Origin: Hawksworthiomyces lignivorus
Taxonomy: Eukaryota > Ascomycota > Sordariomycetes > Ophiostomatales > Ophiostomataceae
Length of the DNA: 64,000 bases
Assembly: GCA_002917075.1 (NCBI GenBank)
Contig: NTMA01000064.1
Location: 62,001-126,000 of the forward strand
Reading direction: 5' to 3'
Below the pieces are notes generated by a model. That model saw only the letters and a list, made by a program, of their open reading frames with translations, ran no database searches and had not been told where the DNA came from. Positions 23,483 to 34,187 of the stretch are shown here, piece after piece; positions within the stretch are counted from its first letter, which is position 1; each line of letters opens with the position of its first letter. Position numbers and translations under genes: made by a program.

Positions 23483-24942
23483 ATGGCTCCACACGCGGAA
23501 GACACACGCAGCTATTCGACTGGCACCAATTCGCACTTCCATGTATCATCTTCTAAAGAAGCAATTCAGCTCGAGAAAGAGCACATAGCCAATATTTATG
23601 GACCTCTTCCGACAGTTTTTGCCCGCGCTGAAGGTGCCCACGTCTGGGATCCCGAGGGTCGTCGTTACCTCGACTTCTTGTCCGCATACAGCGTGGTGAA
23701 CCAGGGACACTGCCATCCGGCCCTTGTTAAGGTCTTAGCCGAGCAGGCTTCTCAGCTCACCATTAGCTCGCGAGCCTTTTACAGCGATGTGCTGCCCAAA
23801 TGGGCAAAGAAAGTCACCGACGTTTTCGGCTATGAGAAGGTCCTGCCTATGTGCACTGGCGCTGAGGCTGTCGAAACGGCGGTAAAGCTTGCTAGGAAGT
23901 GGGCATATAAGACCAAGAAAGTTCCACAGAACGAGGCCTGGATCTTTGGTGCTCAAGGCAACTTTCATGGGCGCAGTGTAAGTACAGCGAATCGGAAATA
24001 TCTTTTGTTCGTGCGTTTGTGGAAGCTGATAGTTCGGATCAGAGCATCCCAATTTCGCTTTCCACCGATCCAAATTCCAAGGACAACTATGGGCCGCTTC
24101 TTCCAAACATTACTTCTTTTAATCCAGACACGGGCATGCCCATCCGCTACGGCAGCGCCGCCGACTTAGAAGCAGTTCTCGCGGTCCACGGACCGAAGAC
24201 AGCTGCGTTCATCTGCGAGCCCATCCAGGGCGAGGCTGGAATCGTTGTCCCCGACGACGACTACCTCGCGCAGGTCGCCTCCATATGCAAGAGGCACGAC
24301 GTTCTCTTCATCTGCGACGAGATCCAGTCCGGCATCGGGCGCACAGGCCGCATGCTCTGCTCGCAGTGGGCAGGAGTCAAGCCCGACGTCGTGACCCTGG
24401 GCAAGGCCCTGTCGGGCGGCCTCTACCCCATGAGCTGCGTCCTCGCGAGCGCCGAGATCATGTCCGTCATGGAGCCGGGCACCCACGGCTCGACGTACGG
24501 CGGCAACCCACTCGGCTGCGCCGTCTCGATCCGCGCACTCGAGATCATGGAAGAGGAAGACCTGGTCCGCAAGGCCGACAACCTCGGACGCATCTTCCGG
24601 GACGGCCTGGCCGCGGTCAACTCGCCGATTCTCAAGGAAATTCGAGGAAAGGGCCTGCTCAACGCGGTGGTCATCGACGAGGTTGCTGCGGGTGGTCGTA
24701 CAGCGAGAGATTTGTGCATCTTGCTTGGCCGCAAGGGCCTTTTGGTATGATTCTATCTCTTTTTAGCAGCACAGAATTTAGAACCTTTACTAATATGCTC
24801 TCAGACGAAACCTACGCATAATATTATCATCAGGTTCGCTCCTCCTTTGGTCATCTCCGAGGTCGATTTACGAAAGGGCATAGCCATCATCGCCGAGGCA
24901 CTCGAGGAATTGCCCACGGCAGATATACCCACTGGCGTGTAA
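23483..24942 (+). CDS. Ornithine aminotransferase (class III, PLP-dependent)
   Basis: Three exons, 23483-23977, 24043-24744 and 24805-24942, giving 444 aa. It converts L-ornithine plus 2-oxoglutarate to glutamate 5-semialdehyde plus glutamate. OAT hallmarks are [15 protein letters not shown] and SSRAFYSD, which hold the two tyrosines (Tyr55/Tyr85 in human OAT) that set ornithine specificity and differ in GABA transaminases. Others are [36 protein letters not shown] and the PLP lysine in TLGKALSGG. The last intron has a clear TTACTAAT branch site. Cytosolic, like fungal CAR2-type enzymes, since no targeting peptide is evident. In a lam-type cluster an omega-amino acid transaminase is expected. 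This one looks built for ornithine. Confidence 0.93.
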
Positions 24943-26698
24943 TTACATCAATGAGACTAGAGATGATCATGGCTTGTATAGAAATTTGTCAACAAATGCA
25001 AATACCTAAAGTCTCCTCTCGTGTACGAGTAAACACGTTGAGTTGCAGGTGCAAACAGCATCGATGAGAGCGCGTGTAACTAGACAAGTAGGAACGTAGG
25101 GTTCACCGTACTGTAGCTCAACAGTATTACAAACAATTAAATTAATTAAAAATATTTATAAAAATTACAGATTAAAGGGAGAAAGCGCTGTTCTAGCCGC
25201 CACTTTTAACTGGCGGATGGCGCCGTTTTTGGCGGTCTTTGCACTTTGTACTTCAAGCCGTCTCTATGGCGGTGCATCACGCTAATGCTTTCGCTCTTTG
25301 GTTTCCAAGCCATTAGGCGTATCCTCTTTCTTTCGCACCGTAAATAAATTCAATTTAACAAATCACCTCGAAGTTGGTGCTCCCAGGATTCGTTGTTCGC
25401 GCTTTCTAGTCTGCAGTGACTCGTATTTACAATTGCGAGACAAGAATCGCGGAAGGATCACCGTCAACGTTAGAGCAGTACAAAATGCCATATGTGGTAA
25501 CAAATGAGATGTTCCTAAGTATTCCCCGGAGACTCTAGGGTCTTTTCTGGCGCCAGCCATTTGAGAGTCTTAACTGAGTGTCAATCAATTGTCAAACCCA
25601 TGACCTCACAAGGTACGTGGTAATATAACGACAGATGGCTGTGTGCTCACAACTTATATAATGCAGACTTGAAGAAGGGGCCCAGTAAAGCTGATTGCTT
25701 TTGACCACTCTTCGCCTGGTTCTATTTGAGACCGAAAACCTCAAATTATAACATTCACAAATGGTACTTATCTTCAAATTCAAAGTGTCTCGTCTTTGTG
25801 TTGTTTAGATAGGAATAAGACCCGGAATTTGATCTGTATATTAAATAATGGCCTCTGTTTTAATTGACAAGGTATAAGAAAAAAACAGATTATCGCCATT
25901 CAATTTGAAAAATTATTTTAAGAATGTGTAAAAGGAAACGGAGAACCAACAGACTCGTTCGTCTATAAACATCAAGACTAAAGCAGTTAGGCGGGCAGTC
26001 GTCTCAAGAACGACTCTCTCGACTTTACTCGCCTCTACAACTCTGTATACCAGAGGTTGGCTCATGCCGTGGGTTCGGATTATCCGGTTCCACAAAAAAA
26101 AAATAAAAAAAATAATGAATACTAGGCGGGAAGTCCGCTGGCTGCATTAAATACAGTGCGAAGAACTCATGGTGAGTCTGACTTTGTCCCTCTTTGCTAG
26201 AGTTTCTCAGCTCACACTAGCCGTCTCCGTCCTCGAGGATATTCAGACAGTGCCTTTCCGGCTTCGTCTGTCCTCGTAGTGTGTCTATACGAACAATTCT
26301 ATCCTTTACAGTCAACGGACTAGAATATGTTAACAGACAAACATCATTGACCGGCATGCCGAATACGACTAGAGTAGCTGATCTGACCTGCTCAGACTAC
26401 GGCTTAATATTTCTCCAAAAGCCAGTGTTAAAGTTAACCCGGTCGTACGTCCTAGTTTTTCCTCACACTATATGCCTCTAACGAGGCAACATACGGTTAG
26501 CATATTCATGTGTAGATAGTAACTTCCAGTCCCGGTACTCGCAAAAATACTTAAACTGAATACGATGCTTGTCGTCTTCGTGATGAAATAGTTGGCTGAC
26601 GTAGTTTACACGACCTCTTTACTTTACTTTTTACGCTCTTTAGATGCGAAACGTGGAAACGGTTATCTATATTCTCAAGTGTTGAAAATAACACCATC
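24943..26698. other. 1.75-kb spacer between regions A and B, with one CGG-N5-CCG site
   Basis: AT-rich with A/T runs near 25140-25170 and 26093-26115. No gene, tRNA or repeat family that I can support. One CGG-N5-CCG element lies at 26127-26137. It is the probable boundary between the two clusters, where the promoter motif changes from CGG-N2-CCG to CGG-N5-CCG. Confidence 0.5.
26127..26137. promoter_or_regulatory. CGG-N5-CCG element upstream of the intradiol dioxygenase
   Basis: CGGGAAGTCCG, about 560 nt before the dioxygenase ATG; one of nine such elements in region B. Confidence 0.5.
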
Positions 26699-27733
26699 AT
26701 GGCTTCAACGAGTACCAACGGCACCAACAGCACCAACGGTGCCAACGGTACCAGCAGCAAATTCGATCCCCACTTTACACAACATGTCATCGACCTTATG
26801 AGCCCTGAAACAAAACCCAGACATAGACAAGTCCTCGCATCCCTGATCAGGCATTTGCACGATTTTTGCCGAGAAGTTGAGCTCACTCAAGAAGAATGGA
26901 TTCTCGGCGTCAATTACGTTAACTCGATCGGCCAAGCCTATAAGAAGAACCGAAACGAGGCATGGCGGGTGTGTGACATTTTAGGGATTGAATCGTAAGT
27001 GTCTTACGTGTTCTAAAATAAGTATGAAATAGGATTTTCTCACTGACCGCCTTTGTACAGCCTCGTTGACGAGATCAACCACAAAGTAGTTACCGACCAA
27101 GGCCTCGCACCAACGTCTTCAGCGATCCTTGGTCCCTTTTGGTCCCCCGATACTCCTTTCCGGGACCTGGGCGCCAGTGTCGTCCAGGACATGCCCGCGG
27201 ACGGCCAGCTGACGCGTTTTCACGGGGTTATCATGGATGTTGAGACTGGTAAAGGGATCTCGGACGCCATCTTTGACATGTGGCAGGCCAGTACCAACGG
27301 CAAATACGACGTCTTCGATCCGGAACACCAGAGCCGCCACAACTTGAGAGGCAAGTTCCGTACCGACAACGAAGGGAAATTCTGGTTCTACTGCCTGAAG
27401 CCGACCGAATACGCTATCGACACCTCGGGGCCCTCGGCAGATCTACTCCGTATCATGGGCCGTCACCCTTATCGCCCAGCCCACATCCATATGATGGTCA
27501 CACACCCGAATTATATCGGTGTGACGGCGCAGCTGTATCCGAATGACGATCCCTACCTGGAGACAGACGCCGTGTCGGCGGTTAAGGACGACCTGCTCCT
27601 AGACTTCAAGCCGATTAAAGACGATCCTAATGGCGCCGTCCTTGACGTCGAGTACAACGTGCGCTTGTTGTCGAAGAAGTACAAACCGGACTCGACCATG
27701 CTGATGGAGAACGCGAACCAGAACAAGTTTTGA
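26699..27733 (+). CDS. Intradiol ring-cleavage dioxygenase (hydroxyquinol/catechol 1,2-dioxygenase type)
   Basis: Two exons, 26699-26994 and 27061-27733 (66-nt intron), giving 322 aa. The N-terminal dimerisation segment (FTQHVIDLMSPETKPRHRQVLASL) is followed by the catalytic domain with LGPFWSPDTPF, GKISDAIFDMWQAS-like strands and HPYRPAHIHMMVTHPNY. Its His residues, together with Tyr residues upstream, are the Fe(III) ligands of the family. It opens a catechol or hydroxyquinol ring between the two hydroxyls to give a muconate or maleylacetate. The first 20 residues are a Thr/Asn/Gly-rich repeat (TNGTNSTNGANGT) outside the conserved domain. No secretion signal. A decayed homologue lies at 32519-33060. 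Confidence 0.93.
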
Positions 27734-28707
27734 TCGATGAATGTAAATTTGTACTAGCTAGTTTTCCTTATATACGTCTATTTGGTTTACACAGTAGCGT
27801 GTTAGAACGAAACGATGACAAGATGACAGCTATGGGGCCCTTTTCGCATTTACAAAATCGGACGTGGACTATGAAAATGAAGCGCTCGTCACCGTTCACT
27901 TTCAATAGAACATATCGCTATGTAACAAATTACAGAAGGCGGTTCTTTGCCTGACATCTACACGTTCGTTTCTCTGGTCCGCTCTTGTCTCTCGTCTGGA
28001 GGTCTCAGAGAACGCTAGCTGATGCAGGGGATAGACGAGTGGCACAAGCACCGGTTTGTCCCCTGGCGCAATCTTCTGACGTCTAGCCTGCTTCGTCGAG
28101 CTAGGAGGGGGGCTGCTACAGTGACAAAAAATTAACGCGGTAGGTGCAATGTGAGCATGTCGTCTGCTGGTCACACTTGGCTTTCTTGAGCGGAACATTT
28201 GACAAGCCTGCGAGGCGTGTGGAAGACGTTGTCGCCGACGGACTTCTTGCGTACTTTCCACGCCAGAAGTCATCTCGCTGTTGTCGGTTGTTTCGTTGCT
28301 GTAAGAAACAGTAGAGTACGCATTGCCCGGTCTTGCCGACAGAGATTCAAGAGCTGTTATCTAGTCTGGGAAGACGACCGCGATTTGCGGGAAAACTTGG
28401 AGATATTACTCCTCCATGGCCCCCTCCGTAACCTCAATATGCCATATGAGAGGAATGCCTCGTGTTCTGCATACCAAATCGCTATCTATGTATCAATGAA
28501 AAGTAGAACATTCGTCAAAACTATTCTCCAAATCCCTAGTTCGGCCTTTTATCCAATGAGCAACCACCCTACCTCATACATTCATACGACCCACGAGAGC
28601 TTTGCCTATGCTTACAGCTCTGACGAATATACGGATGGAGATACGTAAAAGTTCGCCGGAAACCTTCTGGCATTCACTAGAAGATCGTAAGTCCCGAGGG
28701 AAGGAAA
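27734..28707. other. Intergenic spacer
   Basis: 3' sides of the dioxygenase and of the DUF1338 gene. Short frames only, none with recognisable features. Confidence 0.45.
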
Positions 28708-30102
28708 CTAATCTAGCGATATTGCTACAAGCTTCAGTTCTTCTTTGCATGCCGCGATACTCTCGTTCTGCATTTTCTCGTAGAGTTCGAATTCATCAGC
28801 CACAGCACGTCCCAGGCTGCGCTGAAATCCAGCACGGTCTGCTTTTCCCATTCCCAGGGAGCCCTCACAAGATGCGTTCTGTAAATTGGATGTGAAGATG
28901 CCTGCGGCCGAAACAGGCAGGAAGTCTTCGTATATGATGGGTTCAAACTCAATGGTGCATGATTCTATGAGCTGCGAAAGACTTCGTGCAGGTTGACTCG
29001 TATGTTGCGTCATCGCTCGCTCCCTACCCAATGCGGTCGTTCTGTAGTAGTTGAATGTGAGCCCTTGTTTCCGCAAGTCGTCCCAGTTGTCCGGATAACT
29101 TTGAAACGCCGCCCGGAGGGACGGTTCTACGTCCAGAGTGGACTTGTTGGAATTATTACCGCGTTCCTCGCTCAGTAGACGGTCGTATAGTTCTCTTCCC
29201 TTGCGTGTTACTGCGGCTCCTCGCTGCTCCACTTCGCCGAAGCGAGCTTTGTGAACTCCGTCTACGAGTTGGCCACCTCCGACGACAAACCTGACTCGTT
29301 CCTCCAGTGCCTTGAAGCTGGTTTGTCGCAGAAGAATTCCGCAACTGCGCCGCGGCGGACCTTCGATACTGTCTTTGGCTGGCATGCCCCGCGACAACAT
29401 GGCTTGCTGTACCTTATCAATGTCCAGGGTGCGGGGCGTCAAGTGGTTGATATGGGCACTTGGAAAAGACGCGATGTCTGCCACCATGGGATGAGCATCA
29501 AGCAGACGAGCGTACTCCTCGTGTGTGACCGTCGCTTCCGCATGCCACTTGAAAATTTTCAACGCCTCTCGCAGCAGGTCGTCGGCCTCTGCTTCGCTGA
29601 TTGACCCCGTCGTCTCGACCTTCACTATGAGCTCTAGCAAGCGGTCGCTGAACAAGTTTCTCTTTTTTAGGCTGGCTAGGGCGAGTTCTCTAATGTCATC
29701 AGAAAGTAAGTCGGCTCTTAGAAGTGTGGTGAATACCCTAAAGGGGTTCTTTGCAAGGGAGGCGGTCGTGATAGGTCGGAATGAAGTCGCATGCAGTGGG
29801 AAATTCACGACGCTGAGATCGTAATATCCTACAGGCTGCATGCCGAAGATCGCAAAGATCCTGCCAATTGTTTGTAGCTCATACGGTGTTCCGAGCCTTA
29901 TTGCTCCGTGCCTCTCGAGCCGGTGTCGAGGGGCCAATGCAGGCAGCCCCCTCTCGCGCACCACGCCGTCGTCCACGTCTTTCACAATCTCAAGTAAATC
30001 TTTATACAATGGCACCTCGGTCTTGTACATATCCGAGAGAGCCAAAGAGAACTTGGTCCGAAGGGTATCGGGGTCGTATTTCGCTGTGCTTGTGGTTGCC
30101 AT
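28708..30102 (-). CDS. 2-Oxoadipate dioxygenase/decarboxylase (DUF1338, HglS/YdcJ family)
   Basis: Single exon, 464 aa, the usual family length. Family landmarks are the Fe(II)-site segment RHGAIRLGTPYELQTI (His and Arg), FPSAHINHLTPRTLDID (His) and RFGEVEQRGAAVT (Glu), plus EGPPRRSCGILLRQTSFKALEE. The bacterial enzyme converts 2-oxoadipate to D-2-hydroxyglutarate in lysine catabolism, using a single-iron vicinal-oxygen-chelate fold (established knowledge). Here it sits between an aromatic-ring dioxygenase and a quinone reductase, which would deliver 3-oxoadipate, not 2-oxoadipate. The true substrate is therefore open. Its promoter has a CGG-N5-CCG element at 30436-30446. Confidence 0.9.
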   Translation of the reverse strand: MATTSTAKYDPDTLRTKFSLALSDMYKTEVPLYKDLLEIVKDVDDGVVRERGLPALAPRHRLERHGAIRLGTPYELQTIGRIFAIFGMQPVGYYDLSVVNFPLHATSFRPITTASLAKNPFRVFTTLLRADLLSDDIRELALASLKKRNLFSDRLLELIVKVETTGSISEAEADDLLREALKIFKWHAEATVTHEEYARLLDAHPMVADIASFPSAHINHLTPRTLDIDKVQQAMLSRGMPAKDSIEGPPRRSCGILLRQTSFKALEERVRFVVGGGQLVDGVHKARFGEVEQRGAAVTRKGRELYDRLLSEERGNNSNKSTLDVEPSLRAAFQSYPDNWDDLRKQGLTFNYYRTTALGRERAMTQHTSQPARSLSQLIESCTIEFEPIIYEDFLPVSAAGIFTSNLQNASCEGSLGMGKADRAGFQRSLGRAVADEFELYEKMQNESIAACKEELKLVAISLD

Positions 30103-30636
30103 GATGGATGTGTTCTGTTCTCGGTGGTCCGGTCAACTTGACTTTCTTTGTAGCAAAAGCCATGACGATAGGCTCATACAAATGAACTGTCTTATGGACT
30201 CCGACACGGTTGCAAGTCTATATATGACCTCACAATTGTCGTCTTTGGGAGCCGAGGGCACATAGTTCTCTGTGTTTCTCCGATTGCGCGATAGACTCTT
30301 CCAACGTAATTAGACGAATTATATCCGCTTCCTTGCAATATAATTAGTCCCGTCGGCCCACGAGTTGGCCTTACGGCAGGGTTGCAGGTGCACAACCAAA
30401 AGTTCCCGACGAAACGACCCACGCAAATCGGACGTCGGAAATACCGAAAAAATGAATAGACACGAAATGTGAGCTTCCGTGCTGTCCGCTTACATTGAAG
30501 TTTCTTATCTGGGCACAGCCTTATGCTAGGCTCATACGGAATGTTGGTTGAGAAAATAGGAAAATAGGTAGATGAGGTAGGCACATCTTTGGACGCCGAA
30601 TGTCTGGTAGATCGTATTGAATCCAAAGTATAATCA
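30103..30636. promoter_or_regulatory. Promoter of the DUF1338 gene with CGG-N5-CCG
   Basis: The spacer contains CGGAAATACCG at 30436-30446, about 335 nt upstream of the DUF1338 start, and the 3' end of the quinone oxidoreductase gene. Confidence 0.5.
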
Positions 30637-31614
30637 CTATGCAATACATACTACAAGCTTTCCAGTTGTCTTCCTTGAGACAAGATCCTCTTCGGCCTGG
30701 CCGACCGTATCCAGCCGGTATTCTCCTCCGAACGTGACCTTCACGACTCCTTGTGCTACAAGGTCCATTAACTCGCCGCTGCGCGTCTCAAACTCCTCTC
30801 TCTCGGTGATGTAGTTTGCCAGCGACGGCCGGACAAGTTTCACGTTCTTTTTGCTGAGGTCAAGGACCCGGAAATTCTCCACGGGCCCACTGCTGTTGCC
30901 GAATGTGACAAGCGTTCCTTTTCTCCGGGTGCTTGCGAGGTCAGCCGCGAACGTTGCCTGTCCGATTCCACTAAAGACGGCATGGCATCCTTGGCCATTG
31001 GTGATACGTATGACCTCAGACAGCACGTCTGTTTCGGTGTATCGGATGACATGGTCGCACCCGTGTCGTTCTGCAATGGCGGCCTTTTCAATTGTGGATA
31101 CCGTGCCGATGACGCTGGCACCAAGATGTTTGCACATCTGTACGAGCAGACCACCGGTTCCGCCAGCGGCCGTCTGAACAAGAACCGTTTGGCCCTTCTC
31201 AACACGATGCGCATCTCGAACCAGTGTCCACGCAGTAAGGCCCTGTAGCATTATAGCAGCACCCAGCTTTGTCGATACTGTAGGTGGAAGTTTCAAGACG
31301 CCGTCTGCGGGAGCAGCGACATACTCTGCCATCGTTCCTTGAGTAAACACGGCAACGGCATCGCCAACGTGGAGTCCAAGAGACAATGGTACGGCAGAGC
31401 CCAATTTAACGATCTTGCCAGCGCCTTCTCGTCCAGCAATAGCTGGCAAGTTTATTTTGTACAAGCCACTTCGCTGATAAGTGTCGACGAAATTGACTCC
31501 CGCATACTCGATTTGGACGAGAACCTCCGTGTTCGAAGGGGAAGGTTTTGGCAACTTGTCATCGATTTTGAGAACGGAGACATCGCCAAAGGCATCGAAA
31601 ACCAGGCCCCGCAT
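30637..31614 (-). CDS. Quinone oxidoreductase (zeta-crystallin-like, MDR superfamily)
   Basis: Single exon, 325 aa, normal for NADPH:quinone reductases. The N-terminal catalytic half has VNFVDTYQRSGLY and PAIAGREGAGKIVKLG. The Rossmann motif is AAGGTGGLLVQMCKHLGASVIGTVST. No zinc ligands, as expected for the QOR branch. It reduces quinones or enones with NADPH, which fits a benzoquinone/hydroxyquinol route beside the intradiol dioxygenase. A CGG-N5-CCG element lies 222 nt upstream (31836-31846). Confidence 0.92.
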   Translation of the reverse strand: MRGLVFDAFGDVSVLKIDDKLPKPSPSNTEVLVQIEYAGVNFVDTYQRSGLYKINLPAIAGREGAGKIVKLGSAVPLSLGLHVGDAVAVFTQGTMAEYVAAPADGVLKLPPTVSTKLGAAIMLQGLTAWTLVRDAHRVEKGQTVLVQTAAGGTGGLLVQMCKHLGASVIGTVSTIEKAAIAERHGCDHVIRYTETDVLSEVIRITNGQGCHAVFSGIGQATFAADLASTRRKGTLVTFGNSSGPVENFRVLDLSKKNVKLVRPSLANYITEREEFETRSGELMDLVAQGVVKVTFGGEYRLDTVGQAEEDLVSRKTTGKLVVCIA

Positions 31615-32518
31615 GGTTCATTTAAAGCGAAAGTGCTGCCCTTCGTTTGTTTGTATGAAAGTAAGATTCGTATCTCTAGGTTGTACGTGTTGGAATAAGC
31701 TTGCAGAGACCGGCGAGTCGAAAAGTAATTGAAAGACTGAGACCTGTTCAAATCAGTTCGCCCGTGCTAAAAAAATGATCACGATAGAAAACGTCATGTC
31801 CGCAGAGTTTTTCTGTTATGTCCCTGTTTCACGAACGGCATTTCCGTGTCTAGTTCTCCGGCTTGCCGTAGACAGCCCATTGCGCCGGATGGCAGTTGAC
31901 CAATAATTTATCCGCCGGACGATAGACGAATAGAATGGCTCCCGATTGCAATCCGCCGGTGAGCAAGCACTCCAAGGGATGCCGCATCGCCCCACTTAAC
32001 GTCGCATATACCTGTGGGATCACCTACCCGACTCAGTAGGGATAGAATGGTCTAGCACGGAAGCAAAGTATTTGGGTAGACAATGAAGCTATCTAGAGAT
32101 ACGCATGGAGGAGACAACTAGTTATGACATATCAAAAACTTACATCCGCAAGCTCTTATATGAATAAGACAACATCATGGCGACAAATAAAGATAAATTT
32201 AAAGGACCTAAAGAGCTGGCCAAGAGTGTATCAGGCCTCATATATTGCGATATAAGCGGGCGTCCGAGAAGCGCGGACATGACGTTCCTCCTATGCTTGG
32301 CTTGGCCACTAAGAATAGCAGGATGTCGTTTGCGCTAGCTCAAAACGTTCCTAAAAAGCTTAGCTCCGGCATCTCATCATAGAGCTCGTAAAGCGTTGCA
32401 GGATCGTATGCGAAACTAAGCTTGAACGAGCTGGGGCAGACCTGGCAGTTTCTGACTGAAACTCTGATCGTTTATGCTTCCGGTTGTGTGACGATGAGCC
32501 CGCAGGAATGCATTCATA
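31615..32518. promoter_or_regulatory. Quinone reductase promoter and spacer
   Basis: Holds CGGCATTTCCG at 31836-31846, and a CGG-N4-CCG variant (CGGGCGTCCG) near 32258, upstream of the relic dioxygenase. No intact gene. Faint intradiol-type coding similarity may begin near 32430. Confidence 0.45.
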
Positions 32519-33060
32519 ATGGTCGGCCAGGTCTCCGATGATGTACAGTACGAGATGGTCCTGGTATCAGGTAGTCATGGCGTTTCTGCCCATGTCTATC
32601 CCATCTCTTTCCGTCACCGGCCAGGCATGACAGAATCTTCTGTTAACGGACCAATCCACAATGACAACGCTCGCAATTTCGGCAATGGAGAGTCCATTTC
32701 TTCCGATGGCACCTTTTGGCAAGGCCACGCCTGTACGCGGTTGATTCACAATACAGAAAGAGAGCTTGTAGCTGAAGCACTCGTTTGATGTGTGGGAAAC
32801 AGATGGTCATGCGGTGTATGACCTCGAGTACGAGAACAAGATTTCGAACGCACAGGTTGGCGAGCTTCTGCATATCTTAGATAGACACCCGTACCGTCCA
32901 GCTCACATGGTACAAGACAACATCCTAAAAGTCGCCAGCTAACACTTAAATAGCATTCTATGATCTTGCATCCGGAGTACGATAAATTGATCATCGCTCA
33001 GTACACTCGTTAGAGCAAGGATGTAGGGAGCGACAGAGTCTTTGAGTGAAGAAAGATTCG
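32519..33060 (+). pseudogene. Decayed intradiol ring-cleavage dioxygenase
   Basis: Frame segments line up in order with the intradiol family. QYEMVLVSGSHGVSAHV and TESSVNGPIHNDNARNFGNGES (32519-32785) correspond to the usual ...GATESTVLGPF region. VWETDGHAVYDLEYEN and LHILDRHPYRPAHM (about 32785-32910) correspond to the metal-site region, here in another frame. ILHPEYDKLIIAQYTR follows in a third position (about 32965-33013), then a weak DxVF-like tail near 33045. The His/Tyr metal segment is split by frameshifts and stops, so no functional enzyme is expected. It retains an old GHGVYD-type signature different from the intact gene at 26699, so it is a diverged paralogue rather than a recent copy. 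Confidence 0.8.
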
Positions 33061-33193
33061 CCGTGGTCAAAAAATGCGGACTGGGAATGTTCAAAAAGGA
33101 GATGTATGATGACAAAAAGGAGGGATGCCGGCTCTTGGCAAGGATCGGTTGCAAAACCACCACACGCGCTATACTATGTACAGATTTGTATCG

Positions 33194-33633
33194 CTACAGC
33201 GAGTTCTCAAAGAATGCCACCAGCACCCCCTGGTGCACAGTTCTTGCGAAGCCCCTAAGTTCGGCATGAGCCACACATTCATTGTCGTAATAGTCCATGT
33301 CTGCCTTGGAAGCGAACGTTGAAACCGCAGACACAGTGTACCCCTGTGCACGTTTGTCCTCATAAGGCCGACCAGCCTTCACGGACAGGATATATGGCGT
33401 ACCGTCCTGCAAATAGAGAATACAGTTAGCACGATCAATTGTCCGGAGTACCCAGAGAGAATTGGAGGTCGCTGGATAAAATCACTCCATTGACGACGTT
33501 GGCCAAGCGTTCAGTGCGTGCTCACCTTGACAGCCTTGTTCGGCATATTTTTGTAATAACTTAGCAACTTCTCCTGGTCTGCTTGGTTGGGCACTTTGAA
33601 TAGAGTTACACGGGTGACCGGCTTGGTGGACAT
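33194..33633 (-). CDS. Stress-responsive A/B-barrel (Dabb) domain protein
   Basis: Two exons, 33526-33633 and 33194-33406 (119-nt intron), giving 106 aa, the standard size for a single dimeric alpha/beta-barrel domain. MSTKPVTRVTLFKVPNQADQEKLLSYY and YTVSAVSTFASKADMDYYDNECVAHAELRGFART match the Dabb pattern, including the late histidine. Members act as small lyases or cyclases or are stress-induced proteins of unknown activity. The start was chosen at the ATG that opens the domain. A CGG-N5-CCG element lies about 310 nt upstream. A role in handling a reactive ring-cleavage product is possible but inferred. Confidence 0.87.
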
Positions 33634-34187
33634 TTTGACCGTATTGGACGATAGATGGTTGGCTTTAGGCGATTTTTGTTTGCCTGGAAAAACTGCTTTA
33701 CGCGTGGTCGTTCTGCTGCAGATGTATGCGAATGGAGAAGACAAAGCAAGCATTTACTGACTATTACCGTATAATTCCGTTATGCAGCCGAGTACACGAC
33801 CCTTGTTTCTGGCATTATTTTATGACGCAGGACGAGGCACAGTGCTCCGACCGGGCCTAAAAAGCTCGCTTCCGGAACTTGGCTTGAAAATCTGGAATGC
33901 TCTAATCATTACTAATCCCGGTATGGAAATTCCTGCGGCGGACTTTCCGAGCTAGTCATATTGATGGCATCCATAAGCAAATTCAGAGAGAAAGCCTGCG
34001 GGCAGAGGAGGGAATCCTGGAAGGGATTATGGTTCCCATGTAGATATGTCAAGTAGGAATATAGACGTCCTTGGGACGGATCGGAGAGAAGCCATATTTA
34101 GGAGCGGTACAGCGTGTCTGACAGATAATTATTTATGGAATTAATTTAACATTAAAAATACAAGCTTCCAGATAGACTGGCACTGCA
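33634..34187. promoter_or_regulatory. Promoter of the Dabb gene with CGG-N5-CCG
   Basis: CGGACTTTCCG at 33939-33949. The rest is spacer with the 3' end of the VOC gene. Confidence 0.5.

Noticed and set aside
23483..24942. GABA transaminase
   Set aside because: The active-site tyrosines and overall motifs are those of ornithine aminotransferase, despite the tempting link to SSADH.
25960..26100. A tRNA-like segment before the intradiol dioxygenase
   Set aside because: A GGTTC-like stretch is present, but I could not fold an acceptor stem and D-arm around it.
28199..28648. A 149-codon plus-strand frame
   Set aside because: No domain, no splice extension, and composition like the surrounding spacer.
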